This document shows, piece by piece, positions 14,536-22,686 of a stretch of 34,742 nt of DNA. The notes beneath the pieces are model-generated. The model worked only from the letters and a program-made list of their open reading frames with translations, was not told the origin of the DNA and did no database searches. The first letter of the stretch is position 1. The number at the start of each line of letters is the position of its first letter. This stretch comes from Bacteroidota bacterium. Lineage in GTDB: Bacteria; Bacteroidota; Rhodothermia; Balneolales; Balneolaceae. The DNA lies in contig JAAAOB010000151.1 of NCBI GenBank assembly GCA_009909035.1, forward strand, positions 1 through 34,742, read 5' to 3'. The translations under genes were made by a program, and so were the position numbers.

Positions 14536-16521
14536 TTATGATTGACGCAGTTTGCGTAGTAAACAACCGGTTTTAGCCGGCACATCAACTATTCCGCTTA
14601 ATATATCAATTGCCTGCGACGATGCAATCTGTTTATTTACAAGCAGTTCCCATGAGCCGGACGGAAGCCTGGCTTTCATGGAGTCCGATAAATTTGCATT
14701 TAAAATTACATAATAGTCAAACATGTCGCCGGAGGATTTTCCGTCTATTCTCAGGGAAATGACCAGTGGATTGTCAAAATGGTCGTAACACAGGTCGCTG
14801 GGGTCAGATTTCCGCAGAGCCGGGGACTGCAGCCTTATTTCAATTAATCCCCTGTAAAAATCGTAGAGCCCGCGATTTTGAGATAGAATATCGAAATTGA
14901 GCCAATTGGTTTGGTTGTCTTTCTGATAGCTGTTATGGTCAATCTTTCCACTGTTGGGGTCATCCGCTTCGCTTTCAGCGATAATTTTTGAGCGGCCAAA
15001 CTCTTGTCCGGCATGCATCATGGTGATGCCCTGGGCCGAAAACAGGCAGAGTGCGGCAAATTTTGAGAGCTGCATCTGCGTGGTATTCAACTTGCTGAAA
15101 GTGGCGGCCTTCTCAATTACTTGATCGTGTAGTTCCGGGTTCAGCCCAATCCTGATAAAGTCGGCCAGTGTGTAGCCGTCGTGGCTTTCGAGGTAATTCA
15201 GACTATGGGCCGATGTTTCATAAAGTCCTCCGTCGGAATCTTTTAAGGTTCCCCGAAAGATATTTTCAAGACGCCCCCGGCCAGTTTCGCGCTGCCATTC
15301 GGAAAAAATAAAGCCGCGATCATGAAGCGGGTCCGATCCTTTGATGGTGTTACGAATACGGTCGTTCCAGGAGGCCCAGTCGTGGTCAGAAAAAGCAGAG
15401 GGGGAATAATAGCCGCCCCAGGGTTCGGCAATAAGCACAATCCGGGGATCAATTTTATGCATTTCCTTACGGATCGTATCCCAGGTATCTCTGTCCAGAA
15501 GAGCTGCAAGATCAAAACGAAATCCGTCAATATGGTACTCCTCCACCCAGTGTTTCAGAGAATCGATGATAAGCTTGCGGGCCACCGGGTATTCAGAACG
15601 GTATTCGTTACCGGTGCCACTTCGATTCATCAAATCACCTTTATCGTCATACCGAAGATACGTGTGTGAACAGAGATGCGTACATGGATTCAAGTCGAAA
15701 AGCGAGGTGTGATTGTACACTACGTCCATGAGCACCGTTATGCCATTCCTGTGCAACTCCTTCACAAGATCTTTGAATTCAGAAACGGTGGCTGTGGTAT
15801 ATCCGGAAAGCTTGGAGGTTTTGTCGGATGCATAGGTTGATTCTGGTGCGAAAAAAAATGAGGTCATGTACCCCCAGTAATTTTCGGAATAGGGATTCCA
15901 TGAGTTTAAAAATCCCTCATCGGTTTCTTTACCATAGGGAGGCTCCTGGACGGCAAATTTTTGAAGAGGCAAAAATTCAACACAGTTTACGCCCAGCTTT
16001 TTGAGATGTGCAATGCCTCCCTGCTGGTCCGGATCCATAAACTTTTGATAGAATCCTTCCCCGCTTGATCCACTCGAGGGGTGGGCAACAAGATCTTTCA
16101 AGTGTGTTTCATAGATAATCAGGTCTCTGGGGTCTTCCGGAAATTGATGCTGGTCGTCCTCCCAGTCGTAGTCATGATGAAAAATGAAGGATTTTGCCCG
16201 TTGATCATACCGTGTGTTAACAGTGACGTGTTTGCTGTATGGATCGGCAAAAAGCTCTCCCCTGTACGGGTTCGTTGCCGCAATTTTCTTAGGGTGCTTC
16301 ACCCGGTAGCCGTACCATTTTCCGCGGAGATCTTCCTCAACCGTTAGGTGCCAGTAGCCGTCATCATCCTGGTTTAGAGAAAGTTTACGGCCTTTGTTAT
16401 CACTATACTCATCAAAAATTTCGCAAGATACCGTAAGCGCTTCTTTGCAGTAAAAGCAGAAGTGAGTGGAGTTTTGGCGAACCGTAACTCCCGGTTGATA
16501 TATGTGATCTTGAACTTCCAT
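14536..16521 (-). CDS. GH13 alpha-glucan debranching enzyme (pullulanase/isoamylase type)
   Basis: The 661-residue enzyme should hydrolyse alpha-1,6 branches in glycogen, starch or pullulan-type glucans. After an N-terminal beta-sandwich (about 1-130, CBM48-like) comes the GH13 barrel. Region I is MDVVYNH (265-271), the nucleophile Asp337 lies in GFRFDLAALLD, the acid Glu366 in LIAEPWGG, and the transition-state Asp448 in LESHDGYTL. A C-terminal beta domain follows at about 560-661. The type I pullulanase motif YNWGYDP reads NYWGYMT here, closer to isoamylase/TreX enzymes, so I leave the subtype open. There is no signal peptide, so it is cytoplasmic, suggesting use of internal glycogen or imported oligosaccharides. 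It lies 12 bases after metG. Confidence 0.9.
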   Translation of the reverse strand: MEVQDHIYQPGVTVRQNSTHFCFYCKEALTVSCEIFDEYSDNKGRKLSLNQDDDGYWHLTVEEDLRGKWYGYRVKHPKKIAATNPYRGELFADPYSKHVTVNTRYDQRAKSFIFHHDYDWEDDQHQFPEDPRDLIIYETHLKDLVAHPSSGSSGEGFYQKFMDPDQQGGIAHLKKLGVNCVEFLPLQKFAVQEPPYGKETDEGFLNSWNPYSENYWGYMTSFFFAPESTYASDKTSKLSGYTTATVSEFKDLVKELHRNGITVLMDVVYNHTSLFDLNPCTHLCSHTYLRYDDKGDLMNRSGTGNEYRSEYPVARKLIIDSLKHWVEEYHIDGFRFDLAALLDRDTWDTIRKEMHKIDPRIVLIAEPWGGYYSPSAFSDHDWASWNDRIRNTIKGSDPLHDRGFIFSEWQRETGRGRLENIFRGTLKDSDGGLYETSAHSLNYLESHDGYTLADFIRIGLNPELHDQVIEKAATFSKLNTTQMQLSKFAALCLFSAQGITMMHAGQEFGRSKIIAESEADDPNSGKIDHNSYQKDNQTNWLNFDILSQNRGLYDFYRGLIEIRLQSPALRKSDPSDLCYDHFDNPLVISLRIDGKSSGDMFDYYVILNANLSDSMKARLPSGSWELLVNKQIASSQAIDILSGIVDVPAKTGCLLRKLRQS

Positions 16522-16533
16522 TGGGTTGGTAAA

Positions 16534-18564
16534 TCAGGTGATGGGACTGCCGGGCTCGGCGTCGGTGGATACGAAATGGAGGCTCCCGTCGGAATCCTCG
16601 CTCATTAAAATCATGCCATTGCTTTCTATTCCCATCATTTTTTTAGGCGCAAGGTTTGCAACAACACAAACAGACTGACCGATAATATCGTCAGGGGAGA
16701 AATATTCGGCGATACCGGATAGAATGGTACGCTTGTCAATCCCCACGTCCACGGTAATCTGAAGCAGCTTGTTCGATTTTTCAACTTTTTCAGCTTTCAA
16801 TACCTTGCCTGCACGCAGATCCAGCGCCATAAAATCGTCGAATGTGGTTTCCTCTTTGATGGGTGGAAAGGAATGTTCAGGGGCTGCGGCCGCCTCAGAT
16901 TTTTTCTTCAGTTTCTGAATTTCCCGTTCCACCACGTCATCCTCAATTTTCTCAAATAAGATCGCCTGTTCGGCTACGATGTGGCCCGCGGGCACAAGAT
17001 TTTTGGTGATCTGCTGCCAGGAGGCTGTATGAGGTATCCCCATTTGTTCCCGCAGTTTGTACATTTTTTGGGGCAAGACGGGTTCAAATAACAGGCTGAG
17101 CGCTCCACAAATTTGAGTACAAACATAAAGCGTGTTGGCACATTTTTGGGGCTCAGATTTCCGCGTCTTCCACGGTTCCGTTTCTGTAAAATATCGATTT
17201 CCAATCCGGGCCAGGTTCATCGTTTCAGCTATTGCCTCACGAAACCGGAAACCGTCATATGCCTTGCTGATTCGTTTTTTTTGATCATCGATTGCCGCCA
17301 GGGTTTTCGTATCGTTCGCATCCAGGTTTTTGGGAGTGGGAACGGACCCGTCAAAAAATCGCTGCGTAAAACTCGTTGTTCGGAAGACAAAGTTTCCAAG
17401 TATATCGGCAAGTTCTCCGTTTACCCTGGCCTGAAAATCATTCCAGGAAAAATCCGAATCTTTTGTTTCCGGCAGTGTTGTTCCTAAAACGTAACGCAGA
17501 AGATCCGGTTCAAACTCTTCAAGGTACTCTTCAAGCCAGACCGCCCAGCCTTTTGAGGTTGATAATTTTCGCCCTTCAAGATTAAGAAATTCATTGGCCG
17601 GTACATTTGTCGGCAGCACGTAATCTCCGTGCTGCATCAATGTAGCGGGAAACATAATACAGTGAAACACGATGTTATCTTTACCGATAAAGTTGATCAG
17701 CTCCGTTTCATCATCCTGCCAGTAGGTCTTCCAGAGGTCGGGATTCCCCGTTTTTACAGCCCACTCTTTTGTTGCGGAAATATAACCGATCGGGGCGTCG
17801 AACCATACGTAGAGAACTTTGCCCTCCGCTTCGGGAAGGGGCACCGGCACACCCCATGTAAGATCGCGGGTGACGGCACGGTCTGTCAGCCCGCTATTTA
17901 GCCAGCTTTTGCACTGACCGGTGACGTTTGGCTTCCATCCCTTTCGGGAATCGATCCATTGTTCAAGACGTTCCTGGAAATCGCCAAGCGGTAAATACCA
18001 ATGTTCCGTCTTTTTCTGAATCGGCTTATTTCCTGTTATAGAACTAATCGGGTCAATGAGCTCCGTTGGTGAGAGCGAGGAGCCGCATTTTTCGCACTGA
18101 TCGCCGTACGCTTCGGGATGGCCGCATTTGGGACAGGTCCCTTTCACGTAGCGATCCGGCAAAAACATATCGGCATCTTCGTCATAGAGCTGCTCCTCTG
18201 TTTTTTTCTTGAAAATTCCCTGCTTGTGGAGTTTCAGGAAGATCTCCTGCGAGGTCTTTTTATGTGTTTCGGAACTTGTTCTGCCGTAGTAATCAAAATC
18301 GATCCCGAATTTCTCAAACGCATCTTTATTCCGGGTATGAAATTTATCCACAACCTGCTGCGGTGAGATCCCTTCCTTTTCAGCGGCAATTGTAATCGGC
18401 ACACCATGTTCATCTGACCCGCAGATATGAATTACGTCGGCATTTTTTAGCCGCAGATACCGCGTATAGAGGTCTGACGGAAGGTAGGCCCCTGCCAGGT
18501 GGCCAAGGTGAATGGGCCCGTTTGCATAGGGGAGGGCGGAGGTTATAAGAGTACGTTTAGCCAT
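16534..18564 (-). CDS. metG: Methionyl-tRNA synthetase with C-terminal tRNA-binding domain
   Basis: MetG charges tRNA-Met. From the ATG at 18564 the protein has 676 residues. Motifs are the HIGH equivalent HLGH (19-22, in PYANGPIHLGHLAGAY), a zinc knuckle with Cys144, Cys147, Cys157 and Cys160 (CPKCG, then CEKCG), the KMSKS equivalent KLSTS in LEGRKLSTSKGWAVW, and a C-terminal EMAP/Arc1p-like tRNA-binding domain (about 572-676, FDDFMALDLRAGKVLKAEKVEKSNKLLQ). I prefer this start because MAKRTLITSALPYANG matches the family N-terminus; a TTG seven codons upstream would add an untypical extension. It heads the metG-debranching enzyme-symporter run. Confidence 0.98.
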   Translation of the reverse strand: MAKRTLITSALPYANGPIHLGHLAGAYLPSDLYTRYLRLKNADVIHICGSDEHGVPITIAAEKEGISPQQVVDKFHTRNKDAFEKFGIDFDYYGRTSSETHKKTSQEIFLKLHKQGIFKKKTEEQLYDEDADMFLPDRYVKGTCPKCGHPEAYGDQCEKCGSSLSPTELIDPISSITGNKPIQKKTEHWYLPLGDFQERLEQWIDSRKGWKPNVTGQCKSWLNSGLTDRAVTRDLTWGVPVPLPEAEGKVLYVWFDAPIGYISATKEWAVKTGNPDLWKTYWQDDETELINFIGKDNIVFHCIMFPATLMQHGDYVLPTNVPANEFLNLEGRKLSTSKGWAVWLEEYLEEFEPDLLRYVLGTTLPETKDSDFSWNDFQARVNGELADILGNFVFRTTSFTQRFFDGSVPTPKNLDANDTKTLAAIDDQKKRISKAYDGFRFREAIAETMNLARIGNRYFTETEPWKTRKSEPQKCANTLYVCTQICGALSLLFEPVLPQKMYKLREQMGIPHTASWQQITKNLVPAGHIVAEQAILFEKIEDDVVEREIQKLKKKSEAAAAPEHSFPPIKEETTFDDFMALDLRAGKVLKAEKVEKSNKLLQITVDVGIDKRTILSGIAEYFSPDDIIGQSVCVVANLAPKKMMGIESNGMILMSEDSDGSLHFVSTDAEPGSPIT

Positions 18565-18599
18565 AGATAAAATTTGAATCTCCAAGTCATAAAGAGCGC

Positions 18600-18631
18600 C
18601 GAAAATAACGTGAATCTGAGTAACTTACCAA
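18600..18631 (-). promoter_or_regulatory. Candidate metG promoter
   Basis: Minus strand TTG (18631-18629), 21 bases, then TATTTTCG (18607-18600), one mismatch from TAnnTTTG. Transcription would start about 30 bases before the metG ATG. Tentative. Confidence 0.3.
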
Positions 18632-18702
18632 TTTGAAGGCATAAGTTAAGTAATAACTAAGAATTTCTTGCGGAGCAGGTGGATCATTACCGGCGAGTGT
18701 TT

Positions 18703-19239
18703 CTATTCATGGGACGGCTCGCGGAATTTTTCCAGGAAACCGTACAACGCTATGCCGCAAGCAACAGATACATTCAGAGAGTGCTTCATTCCAAATTGAG
18801 GAATCTCCACAGAGCTGTCGAGCAATGGTAGCAGGTTGTCATCAATGCCGGTGACCTCATTTCCAAGGAGCAGGCAAATCTTTTGTGAGGGTGGATTAAA
18901 TTCAGAAAGCAGCGTACTTGTCGTGGTCTGTTCAAGACCGGTGATGTGATACTTCTCTTTTTGTAACTGCAAAGCCATATGTTTCGGTTTTTCAACCTGC
19001 TGCCAGATTACATGCTCTTCGGCGCCGATAGCGGTTTTGGTGATTTCGGGCCGAGGGGGTACAGGTGTATACCCGGACAATAACAGCTTTTGGATGCCAA
19101 ACGCGTCAGCATTACGAAATGCTGCTCCAACATTATGAAGGCTTCTGATATTGTGGAGCCACAAAATAAAATAATTTCTCAACGGTGACTGACGCCGGCG
19201 GTTATCCTGAAGTATGGTTCGTGTTGTACGTTTCTTCAA
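18703..19239 (-). CDS. SpoU/TrmH-family RNA 2'-O-methyltransferase
   Basis: The 178-residue protein is a SPOUT-class methyltransferase that transfers a methyl group from SAM to a ribose 2'-OH in tRNA or rRNA. Motif 1 is NIRSLHNVGAAFRNADAFG (about 30-48) with the conserved N...R pair, motif 2 is LLLGNEVTGI (about 122-131), and motif 3 is IPQFGMKHSLNVSVACGIALYGF (about 145-167), which forms the trefoil knot. It is a minimal catalytic domain without the N-terminal substrate-binding domain of RlmB, closer in size to TrmL/TrmH-like proteins. The exact target nucleotide is unknown. It is upstream of metG on the same strand with about 138 bases between them, and divergent from greA. Confidence 0.93.
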   Translation of the reverse strand: MKKRTTRTILQDNRRRQSPLRNYFILWLHNIRSLHNVGAAFRNADAFGIQKLLLSGYTPVPPRPEITKTAIGAEEHVIWQQVEKPKHMALQLQKEKYHITGLEQTTTSTLLSEFNPPSQKICLLLGNEVTGIDDNLLPLLDSSVEIPQFGMKHSLNVSVACGIALYGFLEKFREPSHE

Positions 19240-19316
19240 AGAGAATGTAGAATATCTTGAACTTAAAATTATGGTTGGGAAACAGCGTGGAACACCCTAT
19301 TTTCATGAATTGTAAA

Positions 19317-19329
19317 TTTAGTCACTAAA
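19317..19329. repeat. 13-base inverted repeat in the trmH-greA divergent region
   Basis: TTTAGT-C-ACTAAA, perfect 6-base arms around one base, about 80 bases upstream of greA and in the only non-coding space that can hold promoters for both genes. Possible dimeric regulator site; no family can be named. Confidence 0.35.
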
Positions 19330-19408
19330 ATAGCTGATATACCTGTTATTATAGCTTCTTTTTAGTTTCAAAACAGTATAAATCAAGGTAAATCGAATTC
19401 ACGGAAGT

Positions 19409-19882
19409 ATGAAGAAAAATTATCTTTCAAAAGAAGGTTATGAGAAACTTGAAAAAGAGCTCAGAGATTTAAAAACACGCGGAAGAAAAGAGATAGCTGA
19501 AGAAATTTCGGAGGCAAGGGCAAAAGGCGATCTCAGCGAGAATGCGGAATATGATGCGGCAAAAGAAGCCCAGGGACATCTTGAGTCAAAAATTGCCGAG
19601 CTCGAAAATACACTTGCAACATCAAGTATCATTGATGAAAAAAATATTGACGATACGAAGGCCTACTTGCTATCTACAATTACGATATTGAACCACAATA
19701 CCGATAAGGAGATGAAGTATACGCTGGTGTCGAAAGATGAGGCGGATTTTAAAGAGAAAAAAATATCTGTTGATTCACCGATTGGCCAGGCTATTCTCGG
19801 AAAAGAAGTAGGGGATGTAGTTGAGGTGGAAGTCCCCGCCGGAAATTTAAAACTTGAAATCAAAAAAATAGAGCGTAAATAA
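19409..19882 (+). CDS. greA: Transcription elongation factor GreA
   Basis: GreA rescues backtracked RNA polymerase by stimulating cleavage of the extruded RNA 3' end. The 157-residue protein has the N-terminal coiled coil (residues about 1-76) with the acidic tip LSENAEYDAAKEAQG, which carries the conserved Asp and Glu that enter the secondary channel. The C-terminal FKBP-like domain includes SVDSPIGQAILGKEVGDVVEVEVPAG. The length is standard (about 157-160). It is the first gene of an eight-gene plus-strand run; ugd starts only 2 bases after its stop, an unusual partner for a transcription factor. Confidence 0.98.
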   Translation: MKKNYLSKEGYEKLEKELRDLKTRGRKEIAEEISEARAKGDLSENAEYDAAKEAQGHLESKIAELENTLATSSIIDEKNIDDTKAYLLSTITILNHNTDKEMKYTLVSKDEADFKEKKISVDSPIGQAILGKEVGDVVEVEVPAGNLKLEIKKIERK

Positions 19883-19884
19883 AT

Positions 19885-21219
19885 ATGAAGATAACAGTAA
19901 TTGGAACAGGTTACGTTGGCCTGGTAAGCGGTACGTGTTTTGCCGACAGCGGTAATGATGTGACCTGCGTGGATATTGATGCAGATAAGGTAGAATTAAT
20001 GCGCAGTGGCACCGTACCCATCTACGAACCCGGCCTGAATCATGTGTTTGACCGTGCGATCAGAGAGAATCGCCTAACATTCACGACCAACCTGGAAGAG
20101 GCGTTTAAAGACTCTGAGATGATTTTTCTGTGTCTGCCGACACCTCCGGGTGCCGACGGACAGGCCGACCTCAGCTTTGTCCTTGGCGTTGCCGATGAAC
20201 TTGGAGATCTGTTTAATAAATACCCGGGCTATCGGGTGGTGGTGAATAAGAGCACCGTGCCCGTTGGAACAGCCGATAAGGTAAAGGAAAAAATTTCGTC
20301 CAAAACTGACCAGGAGTTCGACGTTGTATCAAATCCTGAATTTTTGCGGGAGGGCGCGGCTGTAGAAGATTTTATGAAGCCCGAACGCGTGATTGTCGGT
20401 ACCCAGAGCCAGCAAGCAGCACAAATGATGACAAGGTTGTACGAGCCGTTTGTGAGAAGTGGTAACCCCATCATTGTGATGGATGAACGAAGTTCAGAAC
20501 TCACAAAATATGCGGCAAATGCGATGCTTGCCACAAAAATCACGTTCATGAACGAGATTGCCAATATCTGCGAAAAAGTAGGTGCAGATGTGGATAATGT
20601 GCGCCGCGGGATCGGGACGGATTCGCGCATTGGCAAACGATTCCTGTTTGCCGGAATCGGGTATGGTGGAAGCTGCTTTCCTAAAGATGTTCAAGCCATC
20701 CACTACACGGCGGAACAGAACGGCTATAATTTCCAGATCCTTGATTCCGTGATGAAAGTCAACGAAGATCAGAAGATCTCTATCGTCGAGAAAATGAAAG
20801 AGTACTATGGGGATTCCCTCAAAGGAAAAACAATTGGTATTTGGGGACTCAGTTTCAAGCCGGAAACGGATGATATCCGGGAAGCTCCCTCTCTGTATAT
20901 AACAGATAAGCTTGCAAAAATGGGCGTTAAAATGAAGGCCTATGATCCGGAAGCTATCGATACATTCAAAAAGGCATCAACTGAAGAAACGCTCGCCCAT
21001 ATGACCTTCGAGGAGAACCGGGATGCGGTGCTGGACCAGGTGGATGCATTAATCATTTGCACCGAATGGAATGAATTTCGACGGCCGAACCTTGACAATT
21101 TCACCAAACGCATGAAAACACCGGTAATTTTTGATGGCCGGAACCTCTATGGTCTTGACCGGGCAGCAGAAGCTGGGTTGACCTATTTTAGTGTCGGACG
21201 GCGAGCAGTGGGCGTGTAA
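19885..21219 (+). CDS. ugd: UDP-glucose 6-dehydrogenase
   Basis: Ugd oxidises UDP-glucose twice with NAD to UDP-glucuronate. The 444-residue protein has an N-terminal Rossmann motif GTGYVG (residues 7-12), STVPVGTAD (123-131), SNPEFLREGAAVEDF (149-163), the central helix with Lys218 (KYAANAMLATKITFMNE) and the catalytic Cys264 in GIGYGGSCFPKD. The C-terminal Rossmann domain has IGIWGLSFKPETDDIREAPS. The product is the substrate of the next gene, UDP-glucuronate decarboxylase, 62 bases downstream, so together they make UDP-xylose for cell-surface polysaccharide. The gene follows greA by 2 bases. Confidence 0.97.
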   Translation: MKITVIGTGYVGLVSGTCFADSGNDVTCVDIDADKVELMRSGTVPIYEPGLNHVFDRAIRENRLTFTTNLEEAFKDSEMIFLCLPTPPGADGQADLSFVLGVADELGDLFNKYPGYRVVVNKSTVPVGTADKVKEKISSKTDQEFDVVSNPEFLREGAAVEDFMKPERVIVGTQSQQAAQMMTRLYEPFVRSGNPIIVMDERSSELTKYAANAMLATKITFMNEIANICEKVGADVDNVRRGIGTDSRIGKRFLFAGIGYGGSCFPKDVQAIHYTAEQNGYNFQILDSVMKVNEDQKISIVEKMKEYYGDSLKGKTIGIWGLSFKPETDDIREAPSLYITDKLAKMGVKMKAYDPEAIDTFKKASTEETLAHMTFEENRDAVLDQVDALIICTEWNEFRRPNLDNFTKRMKTPVIFDGRNLYGLDRAAEAGLTYFSVGRRAVGV

Positions 21220-21281
21220 CTGTAAGGAAGCACGGAGCTAACCGGGACTGAAAAAAACTTTTAAACACACTTAAAGATAAG

Positions 21282-22235
21282 ATGCCAAAAAAACGAATTT
21301 TAATTACCGGTGGATGCGGCTTCCTTGGATCGCACCTGTGTGATCGATTTTTGAGCGAAGGGTATAAGGTAATTTGCATGGATAACCTGCTCACCGGGTC
21401 GCCCGAAAATATTGCTCATCTTATTGGGAATGAGGACTTCAAATTTATAAAGCACGATGTAACAAACTTCATTTATGTGCCGGGAGACCTCGATTATGTT
21501 CTTCATTTTGCCTCTCCGGCCTCGCCGATCGACTATCTTGAAATGCCGATACAGACTCTCAAGGTTGGGTCACTGGGCACTCATAAGGCGCTGGGCCTGG
21601 CCAAAGAGAAGAATGCCCGATTCCTGCTCGCCTCCACAAGCGAAGTATACGGTGATCCACAAATCCACCCGCAAAAAGAGGATTACTGGGGCAATGTCAA
21701 CCCGATCGGGTTCAGAGGAGTCTACGATGAGGCCAAACGATTTGCCGAAGCTATGACCATGGGGTATCACCGCTACCACGGGCTGGAAACTCGCATTGTC
21801 AGGATATTCAATACATATGGTTCGCGAATGCGGCTAAAGGATGGCCGTGCACTGCCCACATTTATGAGACAGGCATTGAAGGGCAACCCGATTACCGTAT
21901 TTGGCGACGGTTCACAGACACGGTCGTTCACCTATGTTGATGATCTTGTGGAGGGGATTTACAGGCTCTTACTCAGTGATGAGGTGGAACCTGTAAATAT
22001 CGGCAACCCACAGGAGGTGACCATTCTTGAGTTTGCTAAAGAGATTGTTGAACTAACCGGCAGCAGCAGCCAAATTATCCACGAAGAGCTTCCTGATGAT
22101 GATCCCAAAGTACGTCAGCCGGACATATCAAAAGCACGACGCGTTTTGGACTGGGAGCCGGCTGTAGACAGGAAAAAAGGCCTCAACAAAACATTATCCT
22201 ATTTTAAACAGCAGGTTGATAAGACCGATGGCTGA
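21282..22235 (+). CDS. uxs: UDP-glucuronate decarboxylase (UDP-xylose synthase)
   Basis: This short-chain dehydrogenase-type enzyme decarboxylates UDP-glucuronate to UDP-xylose via a 4-keto intermediate. The 317-residue protein has the NAD motif GGCGFLG (10-16), [10 protein letters not shown] (117-126) with the catalytic Thr/Ser and the Glu that favours decarboxylation, [21 protein letters not shown] with Tyr148 and Lys152 of the YxxxK motif, and the family-specific [23 protein letters not shown]. These together separate it from UDP-glucose 4-epimerase and dTDP-glucose dehydratase. It acts directly on the product of ugd, the gene before it. Its stop overlaps the Nudix start by 8 bases. Confidence 0.93.
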   Translation: MPKKRILITGGCGFLGSHLCDRFLSEGYKVICMDNLLTGSPENIAHLIGNEDFKFIKHDVTNFIYVPGDLDYVLHFASPASPIDYLEMPIQTLKVGSLGTHKALGLAKEKNARFLLASTSEVYGDPQIHPQKEDYWGNVNPIGFRGVYDEAKRFAEAMTMGYHRYHGLETRIVRIFNTYGSRMRLKDGRALPTFMRQALKGNPITVFGDGSQTRSFTYVDDLVEGIYRLLLSDEVEPVNIGNPQEVTILEFAKEIVELTGSSSQIIHEELPDDDPKVRQPDISKARRVLDWEPAVDRKKGLNKTLSYFKQQVDKTDG

Positions 22236-22686
22236 AAAAAAACTGATAGACCTTTACCCCTACAGGCAAAAGGGCGACTCTGTTGAGTTTCTGCTCTTAA
22301 AGCGCGCAAAAGGGAAAATCTATCAGGGACAGTGGCGGATGATTGGTGGAAAAGTTGAATCTGGTGAATCCTATTGGCAGGCCGCATTGCGAGAGTTAAA
22401 AGAGGAAACAAACCTTCATCCAATATCGTTTTGGACGATCCCGAGCGTAAATCAGTTTTATGAGTATTCGACAGATACGATTCTGACCATCCCCGCGTTT
22501 GCAGCTGAGATTGACCCCGCGGATCCTGTTCAGCTGAATGAGGAACACAAATCCTGTCGATGGATTCAATCACATGAGGCTACAACTTACATTCAATGGC
22601 CGGAACAAATTCGCCTAATCGAACTTACAAACAGACTCATTCTATCAAACAAAATATTGAGCGATTGGCGCGTCCCCTTTTCATAA
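22228..22686 (+). CDS. Nudix hydrolase
   Basis: Nudix enzymes hydrolyse nucleoside diphosphates linked to another group. From the ATG at 22228 the protein has 152 residues; the Nudix box [20 protein letters not shown] (41-60) continues TNL. It fits the consensus G-x5-E-x7-REUxEExGU except that the penultimate Gly is Asn62. The metal-binding Glu residues (Glu56, Glu59, Glu60) are present, so activity is expected. I prefer this start to an in-frame TTG four codons upstream; it gives an 8-base overlap with the uxs stop and so coupled translation. The substrate is unknown; a nucleotide-sugar role is suggested only by position. Confidence 0.92.
   Translation: MAEKKLIDLYPYRQKGDSVEFLLLKRAKGKIYQGQWRMIGGKVESGESYWQAALRELKEETNLHPISFWTIPSVNQFYEYSTDTILTIPAFAAEIDPADPVQLNEEHKSCRWIQSHEATTYIQWPEQIRLIELTNRLILSNKILSDWRVPFS

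Noticed and set aside
18565-18585. TTG start extending MetG by seven residues
   Set aside because: The ATG at 18564 gives the family N-terminus (MAKRTLITSALPYANG); the extension is not conserved-looking and would overlap the likely leader.
19275-19305. Possible greA promoter TTG-N20-TATTTTCA
   Set aside because: Two mismatches in the -7 element and more than 100 bases from the start codon; not stronger than chance in this AT-rich gap.
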